A program made the translations under genes and the position numbers. Positions 18,154 through 29,055 of a DNA stretch of 64,000 bases are shown piece after piece. The stretch is from Sphingobium phenoxybenzoativorans. GTDB lineage: Bacteria > Pseudomonadota > Alphaproteobacteria > Sphingomonadales > Sphingomonadaceae. The DNA is taken from positions 62,001 through 126,000 of the forward strand of contig NZ_MINO01000002.1 in NCBI RefSeq assembly GCF_001757355.1. Direction: 5' to 3'. The notes beneath the pieces are model-generated. The model ran no database searches and was not told the DNA's origin. It saw only the letters and a list, made by a program, of their open reading frames with translations. The first letter of the stretch is position 1, and every line of letters starts with the position of its first letter.

Positions 18154-19167
18154 ATGCACAGGAAGAATGAGCGGTTCGTTGAGCGGCTGCCGCTGATTCC
18201 GGAAAGGCCGGGATTGGCCTATGCCGTAACGACCCTATTGTGCATGGCGGCGCTGTTCGCACGACTTGTGGTGGAAAATGTGTTGCCGACGGGTTTCCCG
18301 TTCGTCAGCTTCTTTCCCGCCGTCATCCTGTCCTCATTTCTATTCGGCGTCGGGCCGGGAATTTATGCGTCGGTCATATGCGGTCTGATATCCTGGTACT
18401 TCTTCATTCCGCCGACGATGACATTCTCTCTGCAGGCCAACACCATCGTTGCGCTGATTTTCTACGCGGTCGTGTGTGCAACGGATATCGCCCTGGTCAA
18501 CTGGATGCAGCGCGCCAATTACAGCCTGGCTGTTGAACGGGAAAAAAGTCGCGCACTGGCCGAAAACCGGGAGATGCTGTTCCGCGAGTTGCAGCATCGT
18601 GTGTCGAACAACATTCAGGTGGTCGCCGCGCTCATCTCCCTCCAGCGCCGCAATGTCACGGATGAAGCGGCGTGCAAGGCGTTGGATGAGGCTTATGCGC
18701 GCCTCAACCTGATCGGAAAGATCGGCAGGGCCTTGTACGACCCGAACGGCCAGAGGCTGGGCGTCAGAAGCTTCATGGAGACGTTGACGGAGGACATATT
18801 GGAGGCCAGCGGCCGCCGTGATCTGGCCGTTCATCTGAACGTCGATGAGGAAATCACTTTCCATCCCGATACGGCCGTGCCGCTGGCCTTGATCGTGGCG
18901 GAGGCGATCAGCAACGCGATCGAGCATGGTTTTCCGGGCAGCGATCGCGGCACCATCGCCGTCGATCTTCACAAGTCCGATGCGGGCAAGCTGGTCCTTG
19001 AGGTCGCGGACGACGGGAAGGGACTTCCAGCCGATTTCCAGCCGGAACGCGGCGGCAATCTGGGCCTGCGCATCGCAACGGCGCTGGCCCAGCAATTGGG
19101 CGGTGCTTTTTCCATGACGCCCGGCGCTCGTGGAGGGGCGCGGGCGATGCTGGAAATCCCCGCCTGA
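18154..19167 (+). CDS. Membrane sensor histidine kinase (DUF4118 + HisKA_2 + HATPase)
   Basis: The 337-residue kinase has a DUF4118-type membrane part in its first 115 residues (about four helices, including FPFVSFFPAVILSSFLFGVG and NTIVALIFYAVVCATD), as in KdpD-like sensors. The phosphoacceptor region FRELQHRVSNNIQVVAALIS puts the probable His at residue 148 and is of the HisKA_2 type. The ATPase domain shows VAEAISNAIEHGFPG (N box) and VADDGKGLPADF (G1 box). No response regulator is adjacent. HisKA_2 kinases often feed the PhyR/EcfG general stress pathway in alphaproteobacteria; here that is inference only. Confidence 0.85.
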   Translation: MHRKNERFVERLPLIPERPGLAYAVTTLLCMAALFARLVVENVLPTGFPFVSFFPAVILSSFLFGVGPGIYASVICGLISWYFFIPPTMTFSLQANTIVALIFYAVVCATDIALVNWMQRANYSLAVEREKSRALAENREMLFRELQHRVSNNIQVVAALISLQRRNVTDEAACKALDEAYARLNLIGKIGRALYDPNGQRLGVRSFMETLTEDILEASGRRDLAVHLNVDEEITFHPDTAVPLALIVAEAISNAIEHGFPGSDRGTIAVDLHKSDAGKLVLEVADDGKGLPADFQPERGGNLGLRIATALAQQLGGAFSMTPGARGGARAMLEIPA

Positions 19168-19242
19168 TCCCGTTTTCGCCCTATGCCGTCATGACGTCCA
19201 ATCCCGCTTGGCGGCGGGTGCAGGCTCCGCTATGACCCCCCG

Positions 19243-20028
19243 ATGCACAAGATTCCGATGAAGCCGTTTGTCTCCCTTGGTTGCGCGGCCGCCGCCCTTG
19301 CCCTGCTTGCCGGTTGCGCCACCAACAAGAACAAGGCGGACACGCAATATGTCGCGCGCGATGTCAGCACGCTGTATAATGCGGGCAAATACCGGCTTGA
19401 TCGGCGCCAATATAAGCTGGCGGCGGCGCTGTTCGACGAGGTGGAGCGGCAGCACCCCTATTCGCCTTGGGCGCGCCGGGCGCAGCTTATGTCTGCGTTC
19501 AGCTATTACATGAACCGCGATTACAACCAGGCCATCGCGGCGTCGCAGCGCTTCCTGTCGATCCATCCGGGCAACAGGGATGCGCCCTACGCCTATTATC
19601 TGATCTCGCTCTGCTATTATGAGCAGATCGCTGACGTGACTCGCGACCAGAAGATCACGCAACAGGCGCTCGATTCGCTGGGCGAACTGATCCGCCGCTA
19701 TCCCGACACCCGCTACGCGTCGGACGCGCGCCTGAAGGTCGATCTGGTCAATGATCACCTGGCGGGCAAGGAAATGGAGATTGGCCGTTTCCACCAGCGC
19801 CGTGGCCAGTGGCTGGCGGCGACGCTGCGGTTCCGCACCGTCATCGACAAATATCAGACCACCACCCACACGCCGGAGGCGCTAGAGCGCCTGGTCGAGA
19901 GCTATCTGGCGCTTGGCGTGCCGGAGGAAGCGCGCAAGGCGGCGGCTGTGCTGGGCGCCAATTATCGCGGTTCCAAATGGTATGAGCGGTCATACAAGCT
20001 GATCAGGGACCATGCGCCGACGGCGTGA
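19243..20028 (+). CDS. bamD: Outer-membrane assembly lipoprotein BamD
   Basis: The 261-residue protein is the TPR subunit of the BAM complex, which inserts beta-barrel proteins in the outer membrane. The signal AAAALALLAGC ends in a lipobox, so the Cys at residue 25 is lipidated. TPR-like repeats follow: YNAGKYRLDRRQYKLAAALF, DYNQAIAASQRFLSIHPGN and FHQRRGQWLAATLRFRTVID. The alternative start at 19258 would drop five residues only. recN follows after 19 bases, matching the usual bamD-recN-ligA order in alphaproteobacteria. Confidence 0.93.
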   Translation: MHKIPMKPFVSLGCAAAALALLAGCATNKNKADTQYVARDVSTLYNAGKYRLDRRQYKLAAALFDEVERQHPYSPWARRAQLMSAFSYYMNRDYNQAIAASQRFLSIHPGNRDAPYAYYLISLCYYEQIADVTRDQKITQQALDSLGELIRRYPDTRYASDARLKVDLVNDHLAGKEMEIGRFHQRRGQWLAATLRFRTVIDKYQTTTHTPEALERLVESYLALGVPEEARKAAAVLGANYRGSKWYERSYKLIRDHAPTA

Positions 20029-20047
20029 CGGCCTTTAGGGGGTCGTC

Positions 20048-21712
20048 ATGCTGACCAACCTCTCCATCCGCAATGTCGTGCTGATCGAGGCGCTGGACCT
20101 GGAATTTGGTCCGGGCTTGGGCGTGCTGACCGGTGAGACGGGGGCAGGCAAGTCGATCCTGCTGGATTCCCTTGGGCTGGCCCTGGGGCAGCGCGCGGAC
20201 AGCGGCCTGGTGCGGCAGGGCGAGGCGCAGGCCAGCGTCACGGCCACCTTCGCCGAACCACGGGCGGATCATCCCGCGCGTGTGGCGCTGACCGGCAATG
20301 AGATCGATCTGGAACCCGGCGAGCCGCTGATCATCCGCAGGACATTGAAGGCGGACGGGGGAAGCCGGGCCTTCATCAACGACCAGCCCTGTTCCGCCGC
20401 CCTGCTGCGCGAGATCGGCGGCATGCTGGTGGAGATTCACGGCCAGCATGATGACCGCGGGCTGCTCAATCCACGCGGGCATCGCGCATTGCTTGATATT
20501 TTCGGTAGATGCGACAGCGCGGCGGTTGGGGTGGCGCACACTGCCTGGCGCGCCGCCGAGGCCGCTTTGGCGCAGGCGCGGGCGGAAGTGGAGGGCGCGG
20601 CGCGGGACAGGGACTATCTGGATCATGCGGTCGCGGAACTGGCGGCGTTTGCGCCGGAACCGGGCGAGGAGGCCACTCTGGCCGGAGAGCGGGCGGACAT
20701 GCAGAAGGGCGCGCGCCTGACCGAAGACCTGTCGGCCCTGTCCGATCTGTTCGACGGGTCCGAAGGGGGCCTGGCCCGCTTGCGGCAGGCGGGCAGGCGG
20801 CTGGACCGGATCGCGGCCGAGCACCCCTTGTTGGCGGAAGCGCTGGCGGCGCTGGACCGCGCGGTGATCGAGGCGAGCGAGGCAGAGGAGAAGCTGGCGG
20901 CGGCGGGCGAGGCGCTGAGTTTCGATCCGGCCCGGCTGGATGCGATTGAGACACGGTTGTTCGATCTGCGGGCGCTGGCGCGCAAGCATCAGGTGCAGCC
21001 CGATGATCTGGCGGCGCTGATGCAGGAAATGCGGGGAAAGCTGGAGCGGATCGACGCGGGCGAGGAGGGGTTGGCGGCGCTGGAGAATGATCTGGCTGCC
21101 AAGGCGGCCGCCTATCGCACAGCGGCGGCGGCATTGACGGAACAGCGGAAGGCGGCGGCCGCCAGGCTCGATGCAGCGGTCGCGGGCGAACTTGCTCCCT
21201 TGAAGCTCGACGCCGCCCGTTTCCGTACCTATGTCGAGGCGCTGGACGAGACGGCATGGGGACCGCATGGCGCCGACCGGGTGGAGTTCGAGATTTCGAC
21301 CAACCCTGGCGCGCCGTTCGCGCCGCTGGTGAAGATTGCTTCCGGTGGCGAACTGTCCCGCTTCATCCTGGCGCTGAAGGTGGCGCTGGCCGAGGAGGGC
21401 GGCGCGGATACGATGATCTTCGACGAGATCGACCGGGGTGTCGGCGGTGCGGTCGCCAGCGCGATCGGCGAACGGTTGGCCCGGCTGGCCCGGCATACCC
21501 AGCTCCTGGTCGTGACTCACAGCCCGCAGGTCGCGGCGCGTGGAGCAGGCCATATGCTGATCGCCAAGTCGAGCGAGGGCACAGTGACGCGCACCGGCGT
21601 TCATGCGCTCGATGAGGGCGCGCGCCGGGAGGAGATCGCCCGGATGCTGTCCGGCGCGGAAATCACCGCCGAGGCGCGGGCGCAGGCGGGACGGTTGCTG
21701 GAGGGGGTGTGA
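20048..21712 (+). CDS. recN: DNA repair protein RecN
   Basis: The 554-residue SMC-like ATPase acts in double-strand break repair. The N-terminal half-domain holds FGPGLGVLTGETGAGKS (Walker A at about residue 30), a long Ala/Glu-rich coiled-coil region (about 150-370) follows, and the C-terminal half-domain has the ABC signature KIASGGELSRFILALK and Walker B DTMIFDEIDRGVGGAVAS, with LLVVTHSPQVAA after it. AGGGGGT precedes the ATG. An REP-like half unit follows the stop. Confidence 0.95.
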   Translation: MLTNLSIRNVVLIEALDLEFGPGLGVLTGETGAGKSILLDSLGLALGQRADSGLVRQGEAQASVTATFAEPRADHPARVALTGNEIDLEPGEPLIIRRTLKADGGSRAFINDQPCSAALLREIGGMLVEIHGQHDDRGLLNPRGHRALLDIFGRCDSAAVGVAHTAWRAAEAALAQARAEVEGAARDRDYLDHAVAELAAFAPEPGEEATLAGERADMQKGARLTEDLSALSDLFDGSEGGLARLRQAGRRLDRIAAEHPLLAEALAALDRAVIEASEAEEKLAAAGEALSFDPARLDAIETRLFDLRALARKHQVQPDDLAALMQEMRGKLERIDAGEEGLAALENDLAAKAAAYRTAAAALTEQRKAAAARLDAAVAGELAPLKLDAARFRTYVEALDETAWGPHGADRVEFEISTNPGAPFAPLVKIASGGELSRFILALKVALAEEGGADTMIFDEIDRGVGGAVASAIGERLARLARHTQLLVVTHSPQVAARGAGHMLIAKSSEGTVTRTGVHALDEGARREEIARMLSGAEITAEARAQAGRLLEGV

Positions 21713-21718
21713 TGCACC

Positions 21719-21733
21719 GCTCGAACCGAACGG
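21719..21733. repeat. REP-like half unit after recN
   Basis: GCTCGAACCGAACGG is identical to the right arm of the inverted repeat inside truB (13161-13175). It begins 7 bases after the recN stop and has no facing arm here. Confidence 0.6.
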
Positions 21734-21748
21734 ACGAAGGAGAACGAC

Positions 21749-22126
21749 ATGCATGACCGCCGCGAAATGCTGACCTTCGCCGTCCTTGGCCTGGCCGCCG
21801 GCGCTCTCCCGCTTCCCGCTGCAGCAGCCGAGAGTAGCGCAAAATTCGGATTGATTGGCCAGATGCTGGCCAAGCCAGGCAAGCGCGACGAACTCGTCGG
21901 CTATCTGAAAGAAGCGACGGGCGCGATGCCCGGCTGTCTGTCCTATGTCGTGGCGCTGGATACCGCCAATGCCGACGCCATCTGGATCACTGAAGTCTGG
22001 GACAGCCGGGAGAGTCATGCGGCTTCGCTGAAACTCCCCGCCGTGCGCGCCGCGATAGAGAAAGCCAGACCCGTTATCGCAGGCTTTCCCCAGCATTTCG
22101 AGACGGTTCCCGTAGGCGGGGTGTAG
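21749..22126 (+). CDS. Exported antibiotic-biosynthesis-monooxygenase-like protein
   Basis: This 125-residue protein has a twin-arginine-like signal, DRREMLTFAVLGLAAGALP, followed by a cut near AAAA. The mature part looks like the small ABM ferredoxin-like domain: GLIGQMLAKPGKRDELVGYL, then MPGCLSYVVALDTANADAIW and TEVWDSRESHAASLKLPAV. Relatives are cofactor-free quinol monooxygenases such as YgiN, or stress-related dimers; the Tat-like export is the less usual part. It sits between recN and ligA, in the same direction, 50 bases before ligA. The substrate is unknown. Confidence 0.7.
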   Translation: MHDRREMLTFAVLGLAAGALPLPAAAAESSAKFGLIGQMLAKPGKRDELVGYLKEATGAMPGCLSYVVALDTANADAIWITEVWDSRESHAASLKLPAVRAAIEKARPVIAGFPQHFETVPVGGV

Positions 22127-22167
22127 GGCAAGCGCTCCTGCTTTCGCATGCGCGCAACAGGGGCTAA

Positions 22168-24309
<2,142 letters not shown>

Positions 24310-24319
24310 AAAAGCGCAG

Positions 24320-24544
24320 CTACACCGCCTGTGCTACGTGCTGGATATCGATCGGCATCGGGCCGGGCGACTGCGCGAAACGCTTCATCCGCAGCCTTAT
24401 CCGGTACCATTTCTTGAGGTCTGGCCAATTCTCCGCGTCACGCGCGCGACGGATGCTTTCCTCAACCAGAAATTCCGCCTTTCGCGAAAAGCTGTAAGTA
24501 GACGGCCCCGCAATCTGTGCGGCATCATAATGTGCGGCGTACAT
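24320..24544 (-). CDS. Small hypothetical protein
   Basis: A 74-residue protein begins with MYAAHYDAAQIAGPSTY at an ATG at 24544 that has a good ribosome site (TCAGGAGTATATCC). The middle is a charged helix (AEFLVEESIRRARDAENWPD) followed by a basic segment, KKWYRIRLRMKRFAQ. It has no signal or membrane segment. I do not recognise the family. It converges on ligA with an 10-base gap, and a GGAAC-N16-CATT pair upstream resembles an alphaproteobacterial stress promoter. Confidence 0.6.
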   Translation of the reverse strand: MYAAHYDAAQIAGPSTYSFSRKAEFLVEESIRRARDAENWPDLKKWYRIRLRMKRFAQSPGPMPIDIQHVAQAV

Positions 24545-24575
24545 GGATATACTCCTGACACATCCCCGCCGATTC

Positions 24576-24600
24576 AATGATGATCAGTCAGATAGGTTCC
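24576..24600 (-). promoter_or_regulatory. Possible EcfG-type promoter
   Basis: On the minus strand GGAAC is followed after 16 bases by CATT. The alphaproteobacterial general-stress sigma factor EcfG is known to use GGAAC and CGTT at this spacing, so the -10 part has one mismatch. It lies about 32 bases upstream of the start of the 74-residue gene. Chance occurrence cannot be excluded. Confidence 0.2.
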
Positions 24601-24628
24601 ATTTTTTCTTATCTTAACAATAATTTAA

Positions 24629-25300
24629 CTACGATTCTTTTGTTGGAGCTGGAAACCAGCGCATTACGCCCGATGCAGTTGGCGTCCAGACGCCGATACG
24701 GACGCCGATCGCGCGCAGCTTTGCGCCTGTCCATTCGTTGCAGGTCGTGACCGCACTGTATCGGCCGCGGCCGGGATAAAAGACATCGTCGGCGGCATAG
24801 CCCCTGACCGCTGCGCCAGGTGCGAACTCGGATTCCAGCAACCTGGTTAGCCTGAGATATTGATATTCCGTCAGAAGAATGGGGCGCAAGTCCGGGCCAT
24901 TCCAGACGCGGCGAAGATGATCGACATGAACAAGCGTCCGGTCGCTGCCGATCATCGCGCGAAGGGCCGTGCCGATCCTGACGTCCGACCAGCGCGGCGT
25001 GTTCAGGTAAAAGTCCCGCTGACCCCAGCCAAAGATCAGCCAGCTTCCGGCCCGGCGCGGATCGGGCAGATCGCTAGCCCGGATGCGGTTGCGCCAATCG
25101 TGGAGCGGGTTGACGGCGGGCAGGACTAGGCCGGTATGGACGCCATTGGTATAGACATAGATGGTGATGCCGGAGCGGGGCGGGACCCAGCCGCGATTGG
25201 CCGGGATGATGGAACCCGCGAGGACGGCGAGCAGGATCAGCAGGGGAAGGGCAATGAAGGCAATGCCTGCCCTCAGCCATCGACTGTGCGGCCAAAGCAT
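24629..25300 (-). CDS. DUF2459 / TIGR02117 family membrane-anchored protein
   Basis: The 223-residue protein has one N-terminal membrane helix (GIAFIALPLLILLAVLAGSI) and then a soluble domain: ITIYVYTNGVHTGLVLPAV, WLIFGWGQRDFYLNTPRWSD and YSAVTTCNEWTGAKLRAIGV. These match the TIGR02117/DUF2459 family, in which the His and the Cys of TCNEWT are conserved, suggesting a Cys-His hydrolase-like site; function is not established. It would face the periplasm. Downstream on the same strand lies the 74-residue gene. Confidence 0.75.
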   Translation of the reverse strand: MLWPHSRWLRAGIAFIALPLLILLAVLAGSIIPANRGWVPPRSGITIYVYTNGVHTGLVLPAVNPLHDWRNRIRASDLPDPRRAGSWLIFGWGQRDFYLNTPRWSDVRIGTALRAMIGSDRTLVHVDHLRRVWNGPDLRPILLTEYQYLRLTRLLESEFAPGAAVRGYAADDVFYPGRGRYSAVTTCNEWTGAKLRAIGVRIGVWTPTASGVMRWFPAPTKES

Positions 25301-25314
25301 AGTGTCCAGTATAT

Positions 25315-25415
25315 CGTTCGGACTGGAGCTTGTCGAAGCTCAGACAGGATTACGCCGAGAGAAGAGGGGGGAGGCGGACAAAGAAGCGGGATCCCGGATC
25401 AGGTCCGGAATGACG
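25315..25415. repeat. Two degenerate REP-like units
   Basis: CGTTCGGACTGGAGCTTGTC with a GAAGCTCAGAC tail (25315-25352) is a decayed copy of the CGTTCGCCCTGAGC type, and GGGATCCCGGATCAGGTCCG followed by GAATGACG (25389-25415) is of the CGTCATCCCCGC type. They fill the gap between the DUF2459 gene and the TonB receptor promoter. Confidence 0.45.
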
Positions 25416-25468
25416 AATATGGGTGGGCGAGGGCCGGTATGACAGCGGAAAACTGTTGCATTGCAGCA

Positions 25469-25507
25469 TCGTCACAAACTGCCTTTCAAACGTAACCGAT
25501 CCGTCAT
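25469..25507 (+). promoter_or_regulatory. Possible Pho-box array upstream of the TonB receptor
   Basis: Four segments resembling the PhoB half-site CTGTCAT occur in a row: TCGTCAC, CTGCCTT, ACGTAAC and CCGTCAT. Their aligned G positions are 25471, 25481, 25492 and 25503, that is steps of 10, 11 and 11, where 11 is the helical step of known Pho boxes. The array ends 72 bases before the start codon. Individual matches are imperfect. Confidence 0.35.
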
Positions 25508-25579
25508 CGCCTTGCCGCGCGGCAGTCATTTCGCTGGCGCAAAGGCCCCTCCGTGCATTTCCACGAAGGGGGAACGATC

Positions 25580-27898
25580 ATGTCACATTCCAAACTATCC
25601 CTGTTGGCGGCCGTCGCCACTATTGCCCTTATTCCATCGGCGTTTCCGACGCTTGCGCTCGCGCAGGATGTCGCGCCGGCCGCCGCAGCCGCTGCCGACG
25701 CATCGGCCGACTCAGGCGATGACATCATCGTTCTGGGCTTCGGCGAAGTCCGTCAGGTGCAGACGATCGGCAAGGACGACATCGCCCTGCTGACGCCCGG
25801 CACCACGCCGCTGAAGGCGATTTCGAAGCTGCCCGGCGTCAATTTCCAGTCGGCCGACGCTTTCGGCGCCTATGAATGGTCGTCGCGCATCTCGCTGCGC
25901 GGTTTCAACCAGAACCAGTTGGGCTTCACGCTGGATGGCGTGCCGCTCGGCGATATGAGCTATGGCAACTATAACGGCCTGCACGTCAGCCGCGCGATCA
26001 TCTCCGAAAATCTGGGCACCGTCGCCGTCAGCCAGGGCGCAGGCAGCCTGTCGACCGCATCGATCAGCAATTTGGGCGGCACGCTGCAGTTCACCTCGCG
26101 CGACCCATCGGCAGACATGGATATCGTGGCGTCGGGCACTTATGGCAGCGATGAGACGATGCGCGGCTTCGTGCGTGTCGAGAGCGGCGACATGGGCGGC
26201 GTGCGCGGCTACGCCAGCTACGGCTATCTGAAGGCCGACAAGTGGAAGGGCGTCGGCAAGCAGGAGCAGCATCAGGCCAACGCCAAGATCGTTGCTGACA
26301 TTGGCGACGGCAAAATCACGGGATTCGTCAACTTCTCCGACCGTCGCGAGAATGACTATCAGGACATGTCGGCCGCGATGATCCAACGGCTCGGCAGCAA
26401 CTGGGACAATATCTCCGGCGACTGGGCGACCGCCTACCGGCTGGCCGCGATCTACCAGAACCAGAATGCGGGCACGGCCGATCCGGCTTTCCTGCCTTAC
26501 CCGACCTATGGCACGACATTTCCTGCGCCGTTCGAAACGGTGGACGACGCCTATTTCGACGCAGCGGGCCTGCGCCGCGACTGGCTGACCGGCCTGACGT
26601 TCGAGACGCCGGTGACGAGCAGCGTGCGGTTCAAGCTGCAGGGATATTACCACAACAATCACGGCCAGGGCCTGTGGTGGACGCCCTATGTCGCCAGCCC
26701 GACTGGCGCGCCGCTCTCCATCCGCACCACCGAATATGACATGGACCGCATGGGCACACTGGCCAATGTCACCTGGGAAATGGGCGCGAACACCCTGGAA
26801 GTGGGCGGCTGGTTCGAAAATAACGACTTCCACCAGGCGCGGCGTTTCTATTCGCTGGCAAATACGCTGGGCGGCTCCTCACGCGACAGCACGAAGTTCC
26901 AGACCAACCCGTTCGCGACGCAGTGGGAGTTCAAATATTCGACCGAGACCGTCCAATATTATGTCTCCGACAAGATTGATCTGGGCAGCCTGACGCTGTC
27001 GGGCGGCTGGAAGGGCGTGCGGGTCCGGAACACGGCGAACCCGATCGTCAAGGGCGGCCTTGCCTCCGGCAAGATCGAATCGAAGGACTGGTTCCTGCCG
27101 CAGGTCGGCGCGCTGTTCCGCGTCAATGACAATGCCGAACTGTTCGCCAACTATACCGAGAATTTCCGTCCCTTCGTGTCGGCGGCGACATCGGGTCTGT
27201 TTGGCGTGAGCCAGGCGAGCTTCAACGCCAGCGCCACCAATCTGAAACCGGAAACCTCAAAGACGATCGAAGGCGGCGCCCGCATCCGCGCAGGCAGCTT
27301 CCAGGGATCGCTGGCGGCTTATTATGTCGACTTCAAGGATCGCATCCTGAGCGTCCAGGTCGGTTCGCCCATCGAGGGTCGTCCTTCCGAGTTGCAGAAT
27401 GTCGGTTCCGTCCGGTCCTATGGTTTCGAAGCTGCGGGCACATTCACACTGATGCATGGCCTCTCGGCCACGGCATCCTACGCCTATAACGACTCCACCT
27501 ATCGCGATGACGTTCTGAACGGCGTGACCGTCGTTCCGCTTAAGGGCAAGACCGTCGTGGACAGCCCCAAGCATATCGCATCGGGCGAAATCGCCTATGA
27601 TGGCGAGATGTTCTTCGGCCGGATCGGCGCAAACTATATGTCGAAGCGTTACTACACCTATCTCAACGACCAGTCGGTCAAGAGCCGGGTGCTTGTCGAC
27701 GCCAGCATCGGCATCAAGGTGCCCGAAGGCATGGGCTTCCTGACGGGCTTCGCGATCGAGGCGTCCGCCACCAACCTGTTCGACAAGGAATATGTCTCCA
27801 CGGTCGGTTCGGGCGGCTTCAGCAACAGCGGCGACGGCCAGACCCTGTTGCCCGGCGCGCCGCAGCAATTCTTCGTCACGCTGCGCCGGGGGTTCTAA
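25580..27898 (+). CDS. TonB-dependent receptor, paired with a PhoD-like phosphatase
   Basis: The 772-residue protein is an outer-membrane active transporter. The start at 25580 gives a signal peptide (MSHSKLSLLAAVATIALIPS, cleavage after ALAQ). The plug domain covers about residues 60-190 and includes LKAISKLPGVNFQSADAFGA and RISLRGFNQNQLGFTLDGVP. The barrel follows and ends in FFVTLRRGF with the usual terminal Phe. GAAGGGGGAACG is the ribosome site. The phosphatase gene begins two bases after the stop, so the two are one operon, and the substrate is probably an organic phosphate. Confidence 0.88.
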   Translation: MSHSKLSLLAAVATIALIPSAFPTLALAQDVAPAAAAAADASADSGDDIIVLGFGEVRQVQTIGKDDIALLTPGTTPLKAISKLPGVNFQSADAFGAYEWSSRISLRGFNQNQLGFTLDGVPLGDMSYGNYNGLHVSRAIISENLGTVAVSQGAGSLSTASISNLGGTLQFTSRDPSADMDIVASGTYGSDETMRGFVRVESGDMGGVRGYASYGYLKADKWKGVGKQEQHQANAKIVADIGDGKITGFVNFSDRRENDYQDMSAAMIQRLGSNWDNISGDWATAYRLAAIYQNQNAGTADPAFLPYPTYGTTFPAPFETVDDAYFDAAGLRRDWLTGLTFETPVTSSVRFKLQGYYHNNHGQGLWWTPYVASPTGAPLSIRTTEYDMDRMGTLANVTWEMGANTLEVGGWFENNDFHQARRFYSLANTLGGSSRDSTKFQTNPFATQWEFKYSTETVQYYVSDKIDLGSLTLSGGWKGVRVRNTANPIVKGGLASGKIESKDWFLPQVGALFRVNDNAELFANYTENFRPFVSAATSGLFGVSQASFNASATNLKPETSKTIEGGARIRAGSFQGSLAAYYVDFKDRILSVQVGSPIEGRPSELQNVGSVRSYGFEAAGTFTLMHGLSATASYAYNDSTYRDDVLNGVTVVPLKGKTVVDSPKHIASGEIAYDGEMFFGRIGANYMSKRYYTYLNDQSVKSRVLVDASIGIKVPEGMGFLTGFAIEASATNLFDKEYVSTVGSGGFSNSGDGQTLLPGAPQQFFVTLRRGF

Positions 27899-27900
27899 TC

Positions 27901-28965
27901 ATGACAAAGGAATTGGGCCGCCGCGATGTCCTGAAAGCCGGTGTGGCCGCGACATCGTTCGCGGCCCTTTCCCCCGCCTTTGCCGCTCCGGCGGACAAGG
28001 CGCTGACCCGGATCGCCTTCGGCTCCTGTGCGCATCAGGACAAGGAGCAGCCGATCTGGGACAAGGTGAATGCCTGGGAGCCAGAGCTTTTCATCTTCCT
28101 GGGCGACAATATCTATGGCGACACGCAGGACATGAACGTCATGCGGGCCAAATATACCAAGCTGTCGGAAAAGCCCGGATACCGGACGCTGCGCAAGGCG
28201 ACGCAGTGCATCGCGACCTGGGACGATCATGATTATGGCGTCAATGACGGCGGCTTCGAATATCCGAAGAAGAAGGAATCCAAGGAGTTGTTCCTGGAGT
28301 TCTGGAACGAGCCGGCCGACGGCTTCCGCCGCAGTCATGAGGGTATCTATACCAGCTATTTCTTTGGGCCGAAGGGGCGGCGGGTGCAGGTGATCCTGCC
28401 CGACAACCGCACCTTCCGCACCGGCCTGATGGGATATACGACACCGCTTCCGCCATCCGGGCCGTACCTCGTCAACAGCGATCCCAAGGCGACGATGCTG
28501 GGCGCGGCGCAATGGGAATGGCTGGAGGCGGAACTGCGCAAGCCCGCCGATCTGCGCATCCTCGCCTCATCGACGCAGGTGGTGGCCGACCATCCGGGTC
28601 ATGAGGCGTGGTGCAATTTCCAGGCGGATCATCAGCGGCTGCTCGACCTGATCGACTTCGCGCAGGTCGAGAACCTGATCGTGATTTCCGGCGACACCCA
28701 TTATCCGGAACTGTCGCGTCTGGCCGAGGGGATGCCTTATCCGCTCTACGATCTCACCTCATCGGGTCTGACGGAAGTGTGGGAATCCTTCGGTCCGAAC
28801 AAAAACCGCATCGCGCAGGGGCCGCTGGCGCCGAATTTTGGGCGACTGACCATCGATTGGAGCGGCAAGGAGCCGTCCGTGTTGATGGAGGTGCAGATGC
28901 TCGACGGGCAGGTGGCGATCAGTCACCGGGTGCCGTTTGCGGAGCTGAAGCAGGGATTACGATGA
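27901..28965 (+). CDS. PhoD-like phosphatase/phosphodiesterase with Tat signal
   Basis: The 354-residue enzyme has a twin-arginine signal (GRRDVLKAGVAATSFAAL) and so is exported folded. The metallophosphatase core of the PhoD group is visible: RIAFGSCAHQDKEQPIWDKV, LFIFLGDNIYGDT (Asp, Asn metal ligands), IATWDDHDYGVNDGG and VISGDTHYPELSRL. PhoD relatives use iron and calcium and split phosphomono- or diesters. Pairing with the TonB receptor in front suggests it releases phosphate from a substrate that the receptor brings into the periplasm. A REP-like repeat follows the stop. Confidence 0.87.
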   Translation: MTKELGRRDVLKAGVAATSFAALSPAFAAPADKALTRIAFGSCAHQDKEQPIWDKVNAWEPELFIFLGDNIYGDTQDMNVMRAKYTKLSEKPGYRTLRKATQCIATWDDHDYGVNDGGFEYPKKKESKELFLEFWNEPADGFRRSHEGIYTSYFFGPKGRRVQVILPDNRTFRTGLMGYTTPLPPSGPYLVNSDPKATMLGAAQWEWLEAELRKPADLRILASSTQVVADHPGHEAWCNFQADHQRLLDLIDFAQVENLIVISGDTHYPELSRLAEGMPYPLYDLTSSGLTEVWESFGPNKNRIAQGPLAPNFGRLTIDWSGKEPSVLMEVQMLDGQVAISHRVPFAELKQGLR

Positions 28966-28972
28966 GTTAGCC

Positions 28973-29050
28973 TCCGTTCGCCCTGAGCTTGTCGAAGGGC
29001 TGCACTTCTTTCTAGAAGGGCAAGGCTTCGACAAGCGCAGCCCGAACGGC
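28973..29050. repeat. REP-like inverted repeat (CGTTCGCCCTGAGC type)
   Basis: TCCGTTCGCCCTGAGCTTGT at the left faces TTCGACAAGCGCAGCCCGAA at the right, with CTTCTTTCTAGAAGGG in the centre. It lies between the convergent phosphatase and prmA genes, where it could serve as a terminator for both. Confidence 0.75.
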
Positions 29051-29055
29051 TCGAA

